Positions 51,735 through 61,756 of a DNA stretch of 64,000 nt are shown piece by piece. Source of the DNA: Martinezella hainanensis (GTDB lineage Bacteria > Pseudomonadota > Alphaproteobacteria > Rhizobiales > Rhizobiaceae); assembly GCF_900094555.1 (NCBI RefSeq), contig NZ_FMAC01000002.1, positions 62,001 to 126,000 of the forward strand, read 5' to 3'. Under the pieces are notes generated by a model, which saw only the letters and a program-made list of their open reading frames with translations, made no database searches and had not been told where the DNA came from. The position numbers were made by a program, and so were the translations under genes. The stretch's first letter is position 1. Every line of letters begins with the position of its first letter.

Positions 51735-54131
51735 ATGGCCGCCGCCACCGCGGGCCTGACATTCCTGGCTTTATGCCTGCCCTTTCTCGGTGCGCTGATC
51801 GCGCCGGTTGTCGTTCGGCGTTTGGGCCATAATGCGGCATGGCCCCTGGCGCTGCTCCCCGCTCTCGCATTTCTGCATTTTTCGGGCTTCCTTCCCGCTG
51901 TCGCAGCCGGCGGCGTCCAACTTGGCGGTTTCGATTGGGTGCCGAGCCTTGATCTCAGATTCTCCTGGCTGATAGACGGCCTGTCGCTGACCTTCGCGCT
52001 TCTCATCACCGGCATCGGCATGCTGATCGTGCTCTATGCCGGCGGCTATCTGAAGGGGCATGCCGATCTCGGACGTTTCTTCTCTTTCATCTTTCTCTTC
52101 ATGGGTTCGATGCTCGGTCTCGTCGTCTCGGACAGCTTCCTGACGCTGTTTGTCTTCTGGGAACTGACCTCGATCACCTCCTTCCTGCTGATCGGCTTTG
52201 ACCATCAAAGGGAGGCATCGCGGAGGGCGGCGTTGCAGGCGCTTGTCGTCACCGGCGGCGGCGGGCTGCTCTTGCTGGCTGGCTTCCTGCTGATCTGGCA
52301 GGTGACCGGCATCGGCGCGATGTCCGACCTCCTGAAGGCCGGCGACGCCTTGCGTGCAAGCCCGTTCTATCTTGCAGCCCTCATTCTTGTGTTTGGCGGC
52401 GCCTTCACCAAATCGGCGCAGTTTCCGTTTCATTTCTGGCTGCCGAATGCCATGGAAGCGCCGACGCCCGTCTCGGCCTATCTGCACTCGGCAACCATGG
52501 TGAAGGCAGGCGTCTATCTTCTCATGCGGCTCAATCCGGCCATGGGCGGAACGACGGCCTGGCAGACGATCCTGCCGGTCTTCGGCGCGGCGACGCTGCT
52601 GGTCGGGACCCTGCTTGCGATCCGCCAGACCGATCTGAAGCTGAAGCTCGCCTATACGACGGTTTCCTCGCTCGGCTTGCTGGTGATGCTCACCGGTTTC
52701 GGCACGGATTATGCCGTCGAGGCCGCCGTCCTCTATCTGGTGGCGCATTCGTTGTTCAAGGGGGCCCTGTTCATGGTGGCCGGCATCGTCGATCATGAGA
52801 CGGGAACGCGCGATATCACCCGGCTGGGAGGCCTGCGCTCCGCAATGCCGCTGACCTTTGCGGCTGCGCTGGTCGCCGCCGTGTCCATGGGCGGCCTGCC
52901 GCCGGCTTTCGGGTTCCTTGCCAAGGAAGAGATTTATGCGGCGCTGGCGCAGGCATCGCCCGGGCCGATCATCCTCACGGTCATCGCCGTGGCCGGCAAT
53001 GCGCTGATGTTCGCCATCGCCTTTGCCGTTGCGCTGAAACCTTTCATTGGCCCGGTCACCGAGACGCCTCACCAGCCGCATGAGGCGCCGCCGCTGCTCT
53101 GGCTCGGGCCGGTGGTGCTCGCTCTTCTTGGCCTCCTTTCGGCTTTGTTTTCGGGCCAGTGGCACGATTATGTCTCCTCGCCGATGGCAAGCGCTGTTGG
53201 CGGTAAGGCGCTGGAAATCTCGGTCTCTTTGATCCCGCATCTTGGTCTGCCCCTGGCGCTTTCGCTGGTCACCGTGCTGATCGGCATCATCGTCTACTGG
53301 CAGCTCGATCGCGCTCGCTTCCTGATGTCCGTTATCCTGCGCGCCCTCGGGCCGGGACCGGATCGCGGTTTCGACGGCTTCATCTCCGGGCTGGTACGGT
53401 TGTCGCACGGTGTCTCCCGCCTCCTGCAGCCCGGCAGGCTGGAAATCTACGTCACCGTCACCTTCCTCTGCCTGGCGGCAATGCTGCTGATCCCGCCTGC
53501 GGTCCACGGCGAGCTGCCCGCCATGCCGGCCTGGCCAAATCTGCAATGGCATGAGGCGACGATCTTCCTGATCGCCATTATCGGCGTTGTCGCGGTCGTC
53601 TTTGCACGAGACCGGCTGACGGCGATCGTTTCGCTCGGCATCCAGGGCTTTGCCGTTGCCGTCATCTTCCTGCTATTCGGCGCCCCGGACCTGTCCTTCA
53701 CCCAGTTCATGGTGGAGACGCTTGCGGTCGTGATCCTGGCGCTTGTCATGACGCGGCTGCGCCTTTCACCGTCCGATCGCCAGCCGCCGCTTGCAAGGAT
53801 TGGTCACGCGGCGCTTGCCATCGCCTGCGGCACCGGCTTTGCGCTTCTCCTGCTGAAGACGACCGAGGCGCCGTTCGACCTGACGCTGACCGCCTTCTTC
53901 AATCAATATTCGAAGCTGATTGCGCATGGCGACAATGTCGTCAACGTCATCATCGTCGACTTCCGCGGCACGGATACGCTCGGCGAGATCGCCGTCGTCG
54001 CCATGACCGGGCTTGCCATCCTGGCGCTGATCCGTATCCGCGCTGGCGGTGAGCGCAAACTGGCGACAAATGCCCCCGATCTCGAGGAGAAGCCCGGTCT
54101 TGACGAAGGGATGGAGGCCGGGCGCTCATGA
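51735..54131 (+). CDS. mrpA: Monovalent cation/proton antiporter subunit MrpA (PhaA)
   Basis: A 798-residue membrane protein, the largest subunit of the Mrp/Pha complex that exchanges Na+ or K+ for protons and supports pH and salt tolerance. Residues ~1-560 are the NuoL-like proton channel ([20 protein letters not shown] is its signature). The last ~230 hold the MrpA-specific C-terminal helices. GAGGGGGG precedes the ATG. Its stop overlaps mrpB by four bases. In Sinorhizobium meliloti the homologous pha genes are needed for K+ adaptation. Confidence 0.95.
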   Translation: MAAATAGLTFLALCLPFLGALIAPVVVRRLGHNAAWPLALLPALAFLHFSGFLPAVAAGGVQLGGFDWVPSLDLRFSWLIDGLSLTFALLITGIGMLIVLYAGGYLKGHADLGRFFSFIFLFMGSMLGLVVSDSFLTLFVFWELTSITSFLLIGFDHQREASRRAALQALVVTGGGGLLLLAGFLLIWQVTGIGAMSDLLKAGDALRASPFYLAALILVFGGAFTKSAQFPFHFWLPNAMEAPTPVSAYLHSATMVKAGVYLLMRLNPAMGGTTAWQTILPVFGAATLLVGTLLAIRQTDLKLKLAYTTVSSLGLLVMLTGFGTDYAVEAAVLYLVAHSLFKGALFMVAGIVDHETGTRDITRLGGLRSAMPLTFAAALVAAVSMGGLPPAFGFLAKEEIYAALAQASPGPIILTVIAVAGNALMFAIAFAVALKPFIGPVTETPHQPHEAPPLLWLGPVVLALLGLLSALFSGQWHDYVSSPMASAVGGKALEISVSLIPHLGLPLALSLVTVLIGIIVYWQLDRARFLMSVILRALGPGPDRGFDGFISGLVRLSHGVSRLLQPGRLEIYVTVTFLCLAAMLLIPPAVHGELPAMPAWPNLQWHEATIFLIAIIGVVAVVFARDRLTAIVSLGIQGFAVAVIFLLFGAPDLSFTQFMVETLAVVILALVMTRLRLSPSDRQPPLARIGHAALAIACGTGFALLLLKTTEAPFDLTLTAFFNQYSKLIAHGDNVVNVIIVDFRGTDTLGEIAVVAMTGLAILALIRIRAGGERKLATNAPDLEEKPGLDEGMEAGRS

Positions 54132-54547
54132 ATACGCTGATCTTCCGCACCGCCGCGCCGTTTCTGACGGCCCTGATGCTGCTCTTCTCCGTCTTCGTGC
54201 TGCTGCGCGGCCACAATGAACCGGGCGGCGGTTTCATCGGCGGCCTGATCGCCGCTTCGGCCTTTGCTATTTATGGCATCGCCTGCGGCGTCACGGCGGT
54301 CCGCCGCGCGATTGTCTTCCATCCGCTGGCGATTGCCGGCTTCGGCCTTCTTGCGGCGACCGTGGCAGGCATCGTGTCCGCCTTCGCCGGCGTGCCGTTC
54401 ATGACGGGGCTCTGGATCTACCCGCATTTGTTCGGCGTCGAAGTGCCGCTCTCCACCGTCATGCTCTTTGATACCGGCGTCTATCTGGTCGTCGTCGGCG
54501 CCATCACCTCGATCGCGCTCGCCCTCGAAGAGCGGGAGGTGGATTGA
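54128..54547 (+). CDS. mrpB: Mrp antiporter subunit B
   Basis: A 139-residue four-helix membrane subunit with the family signature [14 protein letters not shown] at about 30-43. It overlaps mrpA by four bases (ATGA) and mrpC by one. Confidence 0.94.
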   Translation: MNTLIFRTAAPFLTALMLLFSVFVLLRGHNEPGGGFIGGLIAASAFAIYGIACGVTAVRRAIVFHPLAIAGFGLLAATVAGIVSAFAGVPFMTGLWIYPHLFGVEVPLSTVMLFDTGVYLVVVGAITSIALALEEREVD

Positions 54548-54924
54548 TGGAAGCCGTCTTTGCCGTCGTCGTCGGCATCTTTTTCACGGCAGCCATCTAT
54601 CTGATGCTGTCGCGATACTCGATCCGCATCATGCTCGGCATCGCGATCCTCGGCAACGCCGTCAACCTTCTGCTATTCACGGCTGGCCGGGTCACGCCCG
54701 AAGTGCCGCCGATTATCCAGAAAGGGGCGAGCACGCTCGATAATGCAGCCGCCAATCCGCTGCCGCAGGCATTGATCCTGACGGCGATTGTCATCTCTTT
54801 CTCGTTCTTGGCCTTTCTGCTCGTTCTGACCTATCGGGCCTATCAGGCCTTGAAGACCGACAACACCGGCGAGATGCGGCTTGCCGAACCGGAGGAGCGG
54901 CTGCTGCCGCCCTTGGGGTACTGA
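54547..54924 (+). CDS. mrpC: Mrp antiporter subunit C
   Basis: A 125-residue NuoK-like subunit with three helices (GIAILGNAVNLLLFTAG is the NuoK-like block; PLPQALILTAIVI follows). ATG 54547 overlaps the mrpB stop by one base; a TTG one codon upstream is less likely. mrpD starts four bases after its stop. Confidence 0.94.
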   Translation: MEAVFAVVVGIFFTAAIYLMLSRYSIRIMLGIAILGNAVNLLLFTAGRVTPEVPPIIQKGASTLDNAAANPLPQALILTAIVISFSFLAFLLVLTYRAYQALKTDNTGEMRLAEPEERLLPPLGY

Positions 54925-54928
54925 CGTC

Positions 54929-56491
54929 ATGGCTGGACCCACGGATACCGCAGTTGATCTCTCCCACGCGCTGGTTGCCGCGCCGATACCGATGGGACAT
55001 TGGCTGGTCATATCGCCCGTCGCATTGTGCATCGGGCTCGGCGCGATCCTTCTAATGCTGCGCAACCGCACGGAATGGCACGGAGCGATTGCCATTCCCG
55101 GCCTGGTGCTGCTGGTACTGATCGACGCCGCCTTGCTCCACAAGGTCGTCAGCGACGGTGCCGTGACCATGGTCATGGGACGATGGCTGCCGCCCTTCGG
55201 CATCGCCTTCAGCGTCGATATTTTCGGCGCACTCATGGCCTTGACGGCGGCGCTCGCAGCACTTGCGGCAAGTGTTTATTCGCTCGGCGAAATCACAGTG
55301 AGCGGTCGGCGATATGGTTTCTTTCCATTCCTGATGTTGCTGCTCGCCGGCGTCAGCGGCGCCTTCCTGACAGGCGACGTCTTCAACCTCTATGTCTGGT
55401 TCGAGGTGCTGCTGATCTCGTCCTTCGGTCTGCTGATCCTCGGTTCTGAGCCGGAGCAGATCGACGGTGCAATGAAATATGCCGTCCTCAATCTCATCGC
55501 CACGACGCTCTTTCTCGTCTCCGTCGGCTATCTCTATGCCGTGTTCGGCACGCTCAACATGGCCGATATCGCTATGAAGGCGAGGGCGATCAACAGCAGC
55601 GCGCCGCTGATGACGCTGGCGGGTCTGTTCCTGCTGGCCTTCGGCATGAAGGCCGCCGCCTTCCCGGTCAATTTCTGGCTTCCGGCTTCCTATCACACGC
55701 CGCGCATCACCGTTTCGGCCCTGTTTGCCGGCCTGCTCACCAAGGTCGGCATCTATGCGCTCATCCGGGTTCTGGTCATGCTGCTGCCGGTCGAGCGGGC
55801 GGGGCTTGGTCCACTCGTCACAGTCATTGCTATTGCCACCATGCTCGTCGGTGTCGTGGGTGCGCTCGGAGCAAACGATATCCGCCGTATGCTTGGCTAT
55901 ATCGTCATATCAGGCATCGGCACGATGCTGGCGGGCGTGGCTCTTGGCAGCGCCGATGGTCTGAGCGGCGCGATCTTCTATGCGCTGCATTCTATGGTGC
56001 TGATGACGGCGCTCTATCTGATCGCCGGCCAAGTGGCTCGGCTCGGTGGCAGCTTCTCGCTCACGGCCCTTGGTGGGCTCTATCGGCGCAGCGGCTGGTT
56101 TGCCGGCCTCTCGCTGGTGCTGTTTTTCGCGATCAGCGGCCTGCCGCCTTTTTCCGGCTTCTGGCCCAAGGTCGTGCTGGTCAAGGCGGCGCTTGCAGCG
56201 GGCGCATGGTGGCTGGCCGCAACAATCCTCTTGGCCGGTTTCCTGACGACGATCGTCTTCGGGCGAGTGTTCCTCCTCGCCTATTGGCGCCCCGCTGTGG
56301 CTGACGTCACCGCGACGGAGCCGATCGGATGGCAGACCGCTCTGCCGCTGCTGGTCCTTGGCCTGTTTGTTGTCGGCTTCGGCCTGTTTCCAGAGTCGCT
56401 CCTGCATCTGACGCAGGCTGCCGCCCTCGGTCTCGAACAGCCATCGGCCTATCTGCGATCCGTCTTCCCCATGGCAGGAGGCGTTCAATGA
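54929..56491 (+). CDS. mrpD: Mrp antiporter subunit D
   Basis: A 520-residue NuoN-like proton-channel subunit of about 14 helices (FPVNFWLPASYHTPRITVSALFAG region carries the lysine/proline signature of the family). The N-terminal ~20 residues are soluble. The start at 54929 follows the mrpC stop by four bases; the stop overlaps mrpE by four. Confidence 0.94.
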   Translation: MAGPTDTAVDLSHALVAAPIPMGHWLVISPVALCIGLGAILLMLRNRTEWHGAIAIPGLVLLVLIDAALLHKVVSDGAVTMVMGRWLPPFGIAFSVDIFGALMALTAALAALAASVYSLGEITVSGRRYGFFPFLMLLLAGVSGAFLTGDVFNLYVWFEVLLISSFGLLILGSEPEQIDGAMKYAVLNLIATTLFLVSVGYLYAVFGTLNMADIAMKARAINSSAPLMTLAGLFLLAFGMKAAAFPVNFWLPASYHTPRITVSALFAGLLTKVGIYALIRVLVMLLPVERAGLGPLVTVIAIATMLVGVVGALGANDIRRMLGYIVISGIGTMLAGVALGSADGLSGAIFYALHSMVLMTALYLIAGQVARLGGSFSLTALGGLYRRSGWFAGLSLVLFFAISGLPPFSGFWPKVVLVKAALAAGAWWLAATILLAGFLTTIVFGRVFLLAYWRPAVADVTATEPIGWQTALPLLVLGLFVVGFGLFPESLLHLTQAAALGLEQPSAYLRSVFPMAGGVQ

Positions 56492-56961
56492 TCCTGTTCG
56501 TCTTCAATTTGCTGCTCGCCATCGTCTGGGTCGCCATCACCGGCAGCACCTCCTTCGTCAATCTGGTATTCGGCTTCCTCTTGGCTGCAATTGCGCTGGC
56601 GATCGTGCGCTCGTCCTATGGGGGCGTCCTTTATCTCGGCCGCATCAGGCGGATCCTCATGCTTCTGCTGGTGTTCGTGTGCGAGCTCGCCAAGTCGGTC
56701 TGGGCGGTTGCCGTCACCGTCATGAGCCCTAGGATGGATGTGAAGCCCGGTATTTTCGCCTTTCCGTTGACCGTCGACCGCGATTTCGAAATCACTCTGC
56801 TTGCCAATCTCATCACCCTGACGCCAGGCACGCTCTCCGTCGATGTTTCTGATGATCGCAAGACGCTCTATGTTCACGCCCTCGACTGCTCCGATCCGGA
56901 GGCCATCAGGCGCAGCATTGCCGATGGCTTCGAGCGGCGCATCATGGAGGCTTTCCGATGA
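56488..56961 (+). CDS. mrpE: Mrp antiporter subunit E
   Basis: A 157-residue subunit with N-terminal membrane helices and a cytoplasmic domain. The [20 protein letters not shown] block is diagnostic of MrpE. It overlaps its neighbours by four bases on each side. Confidence 0.94.
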   Translation: MILFVFNLLLAIVWVAITGSTSFVNLVFGFLLAAIALAIVRSSYGGVLYLGRIRRILMLLLVFVCELAKSVWAVAVTVMSPRMDVKPGIFAFPLTVDRDFEITLLANLITLTPGTLSVDVSDDRKTLYVHALDCSDPEAIRRSIADGFERRIMEAFR

Positions 56962-57335
56962 TCGCCGCATCCGTCGTTTCGTCCGCCGCAATGGTGGCGC
57001 TCGGCATTCTGAGTATCGCCTTCCTGCTTACGGTCTACCGTGTGGTGGCCGGTCCGACCTTGCCGGACCGGGTTCTCGCGCTCGACATGCTGGTGGCGAT
57101 CGCCATAGGCTTCATCGCCGTGATCGCCATCAAGACGGGTTTTACGCTCTATATCGATATTGCCATCTCGCTCGGCCTCGTTGGCTTTCTCGCGACCGTC
57201 GCCTTCGCACGGTTTATCCTGACGCAGGCGCAATCAGATACCGCGCGACGCGCCCGTGCAGGGTCGGATGAGAGCATCGCTGCCGAAGGCAAGAAGGCTC
57301 GTAAGCACCACGGGCGGAAGAAGGGAGGGCGATAG
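56958..57335 (+). CDS. mrpF: Mrp antiporter subunit F
   Basis: A 125-residue three-helix subunit ([19 protein letters not shown] is the family signature). The C-terminus is extended and basic ([15 protein letters not shown]), longer than in Bacillus MrpF, and will face the cytoplasm. It overlaps mrpE by four bases and mrpG by one. Confidence 0.93.
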   Translation: MIAASVVSSAAMVALGILSIAFLLTVYRVVAGPTLPDRVLALDMLVAIAIGFIAVIAIKTGFTLYIDIAISLGLVGFLATVAFARFILTQAQSDTARRARAGSDESIAAEGKKARKHHGRKKGGR

Positions 57336-57700
57336 TGGATTTGCTTTGGGCCACCATAGTAGCCGCGCTTCTACTTTCGGGTGCGCTGTTCTCGCTCATC
57401 GCCGCGATCGGCATCGTACGTCTCCCCGATCTCTACAGTCGCATGCATGCGGCGTCGAAGGCGGGTACGGTCGGTTCCGGCTTGCTGCTACTTGCAGTCG
57501 GTATCCACTCGCAGGACATATCGGTCCTGGCGAGAGCATTGGCCGGCTTCGTCTTTTTCGTGCTGACCGCACCGATTGCGGCACATCTACTCGCGCGCGC
57601 GGCACATAAGGCCGGACATCGGCTGACGCCGCCTTCGGTGCGGGATGAACTGCTGGCGCGGGAGCAGATCACGAAAAGCGCGTATAGGAAGAAGGGCTAA
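57335..57700 (+). CDS. mrpG: Mrp antiporter subunit G
   Basis: A 121-residue three-helix subunit ([20 protein letters not shown] signature), last gene of the operon. The GTG start overlaps the mrpF TAG by one base. No obvious terminator hairpin follows. Confidence 0.93.
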   Translation: MDLLWATIVAALLLSGALFSLIAAIGIVRLPDLYSRMHAASKAGTVGSGLLLLAVGIHSQDISVLARALAGFVFFVLTAPIAAHLLARAAHKAGHRLTPPSVRDELLAREQITKSAYRKKG

Positions 57701-58231
57701 CAAACGCGGAGATTGTTCACAAAGGAATAGCTGTTCGCGTTATTAGTTATCTGTTTTTTAGTAGATGAATTTTTTGCGAAGAAATGTAGGGATTAAAAAC
57801 TGGACATTTGGATAAAGAGTGCTAATTCAGATTCAAGTAGAGTTCTGATGTTGAGTTAGTCTCGACCGGGTTTAAGCTCTCGATGCTTTTATCTTTCTTT
57901 GATGAAAAGCTGAGCAAAACTTTCTTCCGGTAAGCGATTAAAGATCGCTATCGCGGTCGCTAATTCTGATATCAGGCGGCAAGTGGCGGTTTTCTCTCGC
58001 ATGAGGTCTAGGGGTGGATTTCATGTGGAAAGAAATTTGGTTTTATCCACCGTTTTCTTGCTGGTGACTGCTACGAATACGAGCAATGCGTTCGCGCGGA
58101 TTGCTCGGCGCTGGGACATAGCGAAATCAACAGATTTCCGTAGCCAAGCGCAAATTATATAGCAACGTTGTGCCCTGCGTGCTCTCCGGAGGCGCGGACG
58201 CAGCAGGCAAGCCGATGAACAGGAGAACACA
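57701..58231. promoter_or_regulatory. Long AT-rich upstream region of rosR/mucR
   Basis: 531 bases with no gene, much richer in A and T than the surroundings, including TTTTTTAGTAGATG and ATTTTTTGCG tracts. An inverted repeat AGCGAT-TAAAG-ATCGCT lies at 57933-57949. Ros/MucR proteins bind AT-rich DNA and repress their own genes, and R. leguminosarum rosR is known for a long leader with several inverted repeats. Individual promoters could not be placed. Confidence 0.6.
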
Positions 58232-58660
58232 ATGACAGATGCGGCCCTTGGCAACGGGCAGGAGTTACTGGTTGAACTGACTGCCGACATTGTTGCGGCC
58301 TATGTCAGCAACCATGTCGTACCGGTCAGCGACCTTCCGAATTTGATTTCCGACGTACATTCCGCCTTGAGCAGCACCTCGGCTCCGGCACCTGCCGTAA
58401 CCGTGGTCGAAAAGCAGAAGCCGGCCGTATCCGTTCGTAAATCCGTGCAGGACGACCAGATCACCTGCCTGGAATGTGGTGGCAGCTTCAAGTCTTTGAA
58501 GCGACATCTCATGACTCATCATGGTCTCTCGCCGGAAGAATATCGCGAAAAATGGGATCTCGCTGCGGATTATCCGATGGTCGCGCCGGCCTATGCAGAA
58601 GCCCGGTCGCGCCTGGCAAAGGAAATGGGCCTCGGCCAGCGTCGCAAGCGCGGCCGCTGA
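58232..58660 (+). CDS. mucR: Ros/MucR zinc-finger transcriptional regulator
   Basis: A 142-residue global regulator controlling exopolysaccharide, motility and symbiotic or surface genes in rhizobia. The zinc finger is [19 protein letters not shown] (residues ~79-97), with two Cys and C-terminal His ligands. The N-terminal [17 protein letters not shown] is the oligomerisation region. The C-terminal [14 protein letters not shown] is typical of RosR. GGAG lies ten bases before the ATG. It is close to R. leguminosarum RosR throughout. Confidence 0.95.
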   Translation: MTDAALGNGQELLVELTADIVAAYVSNHVVPVSDLPNLISDVHSALSSTSAPAPAVTVVEKQKPAVSVRKSVQDDQITCLECGGSFKSLKRHLMTHHGLSPEEYREKWDLAADYPMVAPAYAEARSRLAKEMGLGQRRKRGR

Positions 58661-58681
58661 GAGTTCCATAACGAGCTTGAA

Positions 58682-58709
58682 GATAACCCGGCTTTCAGGT
58701 CGGGTTATC
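58682..58709. terminator. Hairpin between convergent mucR and sufE
   Basis: GATAACCCG and CGGGTTATC are perfect 9-bp arms around GCTTTCAGGT. There is no long T-run on either side. It lies 22 bases after the mucR stop and 23 before the sufE stop. Confidence 0.65.
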
Positions 58710-58731
58710 CCATGTTGGTCGCAGGTGCTGC

Positions 58732-59154
58732 CTATGCCGCAGCCCTGACACGAGCTTCTTCGCGAATGCGTTTGATCATCGAGCGCAATCCGTTGGCGCG
58801 CTGCGAGGAGAGATGCTCCACCAGCCCGATCTTCCCGAAGACGTCGATTGCATCGAGAGCAGCGATTTCCGAAGCTGGCTTGCCGGAATAGGTAGCGAGC
58901 ACGATCGCCACCAGCCCACGCACGATATGTGCGTCTGAATCGCCTTCAAAGGTCAATATCGGATTGTCCGGGTCGCCGGACGCATGTGTGACGAGCCAGA
59001 CCTGGCTTGCACAGCCCTGCACCTTGTTTTCCAGCGTCCGCTTTTCCTCCGGCAGATCGGGCAGCGCCTTGCCGAGCTCGATCACAAAGCGATAGCGATC
59101 CTCCCATTCGTCCAGGAGGGAAAAGTCTTCGATGATCTTCTCAAGCGGTGTCAT
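58732..59154 (-). CDS. sufE: SufE-family cysteine desulfurase sulfur acceptor
   Basis: A 140-residue protein that takes sulfur from SufS during iron-sulfur cluster assembly. The acceptor cysteine is in VQGCASQVWL near residue 47. The rest matches SufE length and layout. The suf operon is not adjacent. It converges on mucR, as in related Rhizobium genomes as far as I recall. Confidence 0.92.
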   Translation of the reverse strand: MTPLEKIIEDFSLLDEWEDRYRFVIELGKALPDLPEEKRTLENKVQGCASQVWLVTHASGDPDNPILTFEGDSDAHIVRGLVAIVLATYSGKPASEIAALDAIDVFGKIGLVEHLSSQRANGLRSMIKRIREEARVRAAA

Positions 59155-59218
59155 TGCAGCAGTCCAGATTGTCCATTGTCTTGCATATAGGCGAAACGGT
59201 GCCCGATTTGAACCCGGG

Positions 59219-59257
59219 ACGATAAAGAACGCCGCTGACCATAAGAGGTCAGCGGCG
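59219..59257 (-). terminator. Rho-independent terminator of the DUF5330 gene
   Basis: On the minus strand CGCCGCTGACC-TCTTAT-GGTCAGCGGCG has perfect 11-bp arms and is followed by TTCTTTATC. It lies about 28 bases after the DUF5330 stop. Confidence 0.88.
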
Positions 59258-59284
59258 CCAAAGTTGGGGCCAATGGAAGAAATG

Positions 59285-59749
59285 TCAGATGTGCGGGCGC
59301 GGCATCGGTAGCGGAATGGAAGACGGCAGCTTGACCGTGCCGGTAACGACGACGTCCGCTGTCTCGGTGCCGGTGATGCGCTTGGCCGGCATCGGCTGGG
59401 TCATGGCGGCGACCTGATCGGTGTTTGTGCGAGCCGCTGTCGCATTAGGCTCCGCGGCCGACTGCTGATCCTTGAAATGGCGGCCGAGCAGGTCGTAGGC
59501 AACACGGGCACCGTCGCCGACCTGATATCCGAGAGCGGTCAGCGTTTCGCCCCCCTTGACGCAGACCTCAGGCTTTTCGTTGCACATGGCGCCGACATAT
59601 TGAACGACGCCTGATGCAGCCGAAATCGCATCGGAAACCTGTACCGCCGGTTCGCCGCCCGGCCGAGGCCCGCCTTCGGGTTTTGCAAAGATCGGCAGGA
59701 ACATGAGAACCAGCGAAAACCAGAACCCCGCTCTAATCAGAAACCACAT
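59285..59749 (-). CDS. DUF5330 family protein
   Basis: A 154-residue protein typical of rhizobia. It begins with a membrane helix or uncleaved signal (MWFLIRAGFWFSLVLMFLPI), followed by a segment with two Cys (GAMCNEKPEVCVKGG) that may form a disulfide in the periplasm. The C-terminus is Pro-rich (IPLPMPRPHI). The function is unknown. Confidence 0.82.
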   Translation of the reverse strand: MWFLIRAGFWFSLVLMFLPIFAKPEGGPRPGGEPAVQVSDAISAASGVVQYVGAMCNEKPEVCVKGGETLTALGYQVGDGARVAYDLLGRHFKDQQSAAEPNATAARTNTDQVAAMTQPMPAKRITGTETADVVVTGTVKLPSSIPLPMPRPHI

Positions 59750-60178
59750 CGCCTAGCCCATCCTCTCTGTCGCTCGGCTCGAGCGCCGATTCGGACTTGC
59801 CCGTCCGATCTGGTTCGAACCCTATCCGGCAGAGGACAACAGTGCTTTTCAAAACTCGGCAGCATTTTCTGCAATTTTGATTCAAATTTTAGCTTTCCGA
59901 CTTTGAACAAGCATTTGGTTCAAATTGTAGCGATTGCTGTTAAGCATGTCTCGCCCTATCCGCCTGATATGCAGGGGTTTGCGGATGAAAGCCTTGCCAT
60001 AAAAGTTAACGCGCGGCGGAAATACGAATAAAATCCGTTGCTTACCCGCTGTTAACCACAAAAAACAAAGGCGCCTCATTCTGCATCAAAACGGGATTTT
60101 GGGGCCTTTTCGGCGGCTCGGCGCGTTCCTTCTTTATTCTTTCCTTAAGTCGGCGGGGCCTATTGTGCAGTCCAATAA
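59750..60178. other. AT-rich divergent promoter region with a direct repeat
   Basis: 429 bases between the DUF5330 and histidine kinase genes. A 13-base direct repeat TTCAAATT(T/G)TAGC occurs at 59881-59893 and 59919-59931, with TTTGAAC between. Four TTAA-containing sites lie at about 59940, 60006, 60052 and 60144 but not with CtrA spacing. No gene is credible here. Confidence 0.5.
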
Positions 60179-61756
60179 GTGACCGTTTTGACGGGTTGTA
60201 GTGTGCGCGTATTGAGTGACATTTCTGTCGGGGCTGCAGCCTTCGTGGACCGGGTAGGCCGAAGCTGGCTCTCCCGGACGAGCGGGGATGGCGAAGTCCG
60301 TGGGCAGGAACTGGCGATCCTGCGCCGGCTTGCGCTTGCTTCTTCCGTTGCGCTCTTTGCCGTTCCGGCGGGTCTTTCCCTCGTCACCAGTCCGGCCGTG
60401 GCACTGCCTGCCGGCGTGGCTACGGTCTGCGCCGCTTTCCTCTTTTCGGCCGTCGGTAGCATCGCGTTGTCGCGTCAAAGGCCTGCCCTCCGTCCGGCAG
60501 AGGCGGTCATCGTCGAGCACCGCGATCTGATGCTGGAGTCGGCCTTCGGCCTCGTCCTGCTGCTTGATCCTCAGGGCAATGTGACCACGGTCGGCGGTCG
60601 TGACCGTACGGAATTCCTGAGCTGGATGCGCGACCCCACCGGGCGCGGCTTCGTCGAACAGATCCATGTCTCCGACCGGATCGTCTTCTTGCAGGCTGTC
60701 GATGTGTTGCGCCAGGGCAGGGATGCCCATGGTGCCGATTTGCGCCTGGAGCGTTCGGCGGTCGCCAGCAGCGATGAGCAATTCGTCCATGTGCGCATGG
60801 AGTTGACCGCCCGCCGCGATGGCGAGGGGCGCCTGACGGCAATCGTCAGCCAGCTGCGCGATATCTCCCAGGACCAGCAACTTCGTGAAGATGCGGCGCG
60901 CAAGGCGGCCGAGGCGGAATCGGCCAATGACGCCAAGTCGCGCTTCCTGGCTGCCGTCAGCCACGAACTGCGTACTCCACTCAACGCGATCCTGGGTTTC
61001 TCCGATATTCTCAGCGGCGAATATTTCGGCAAGCTGGAAAACGATCGCCAGCGGGAATATGTCGGCCTGATCCGCCAGTCCGGCGCGCATCTTCTGTCGG
61101 TCGTCAACACCATGCTCGACATGAGCAAGATCGAGGCTGGCCGCTATGAGCTGCTGCTCGAATCCTTCGCGATCGAAGACACCATCGCGACATGCGAAGC
61201 AATGCTCGGCCTGCAGGCGAAGGAAAAGGGGCTGACGCTCACGAGCCGCATCCAGCGCGGCCTCGGCGAGATCGTCGCCGACCAGCGGGCCATCCAGCAG
61301 ATCCTCATCAACCTCGTCGGCAACGCCATCAAGTTCACCGATGCGGGCGGTGCGATCACCATCGACGCGGCCCTTGCGGATGGTATGCTGAAGCTGTCGA
61401 TCGGCGATACGGGCATCGGCATTGCGAGCGAGCGGCTGGCCTCGCTTGGCCAGCCCTTCGTGCAGATCCAGAACGATTACACCCGCCGTTACGCCGGCAC
61501 AGGCCTCGGTCTATCGTTGGTCAAGGGCCTCGTCGGCTTGCATGGCGGAAACTTCTCGATTGCCAGCGCGCCGGGTGAAGGCACGGTCATTACCATCCTC
61601 ATTCCCTTCGACGGCTCCGGTGCCGTGACGATGCAACAGCCTGTGGATGCTAATCGTCCTGTCGATTTTCCGCCGCGTCTGAAACATACTGTGGAGATAG
61701 ACGAAGGGCGAAACAAGGAACTGATGAATGGCCCCGCAAAAGCGAAAATCGCCTAA
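60179..61756 (+). CDS. PAS-containing sensor histidine kinase (DivJ/PleC-like family)
   Basis: A 525-residue kinase. Two hydrophobic helices lie near residues 50-100, followed by a PAS-like region (~110-240), the phospho-acceptor domain (AAVSHELRTPLNAILGF, His ~262) and a catalytic ATPase domain (~360-480: LVGNAIKFTDAGG, GDTGIGI, YAGTGLGLSLVKG). The H-box is of the type found in DivJ/PleC/PdhS cell-cycle kinases, but assignment to one of them is not possible from this alone. The GTG at 60179 is tentative; GTG 60203 is an alternative. It overlaps the next gene by 29 bases. Confidence 0.87.
   Translation: MTVLTGCSVRVLSDISVGAAAFVDRVGRSWLSRTSGDGEVRGQELAILRRLALASSVALFAVPAGLSLVTSPAVALPAGVATVCAAFLFSAVGSIALSRQRPALRPAEAVIVEHRDLMLESAFGLVLLLDPQGNVTTVGGRDRTEFLSWMRDPTGRGFVEQIHVSDRIVFLQAVDVLRQGRDAHGADLRLERSAVASSDEQFVHVRMELTARRDGEGRLTAIVSQLRDISQDQQLREDAARKAAEAESANDAKSRFLAAVSHELRTPLNAILGFSDILSGEYFGKLENDRQREYVGLIRQSGAHLLSVVNTMLDMSKIEAGRYELLLESFAIEDTIATCEAMLGLQAKEKGLTLTSRIQRGLGEIVADQRAIQQILINLVGNAIKFTDAGGAITIDAALADGMLKLSIGDTGIGIASERLASLGQPFVQIQNDYTRRYAGTGLGLSLVKGLVGLHGGNFSIASAPGEGTVITILIPFDGSGAVTMQQPVDANRPVDFPPRLKHTVEIDEGRNKELMNGPAKAKIA

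Noticed and set aside
51771-53552. 593-codon minus-strand open frame opposite mrpA
   Set aside because: Charged, Gln/Arg-rich reverse translation of a membrane protein gene; no family resemblance.
59200-59222. GCCCGATTTGAACCCGGGAC, resembling the T arm of a tRNA on the minus strand
   Set aside because: The bases flanking the TTCAAAT loop do not pair as a T stem, and no anticodon or acceptor stem can be built; the nearby hairpin is a protein-gene terminator.
59882-60079. 65-codon minus-strand open frame
   Set aside because: In an AT-rich promoter region, no ribosome binding site, no motif.
59750-60178. Possible CtrA binding sites (TTAA-N7-TTAA)
   Set aside because: TTAA sequences are present but none are at seven-base spacing.
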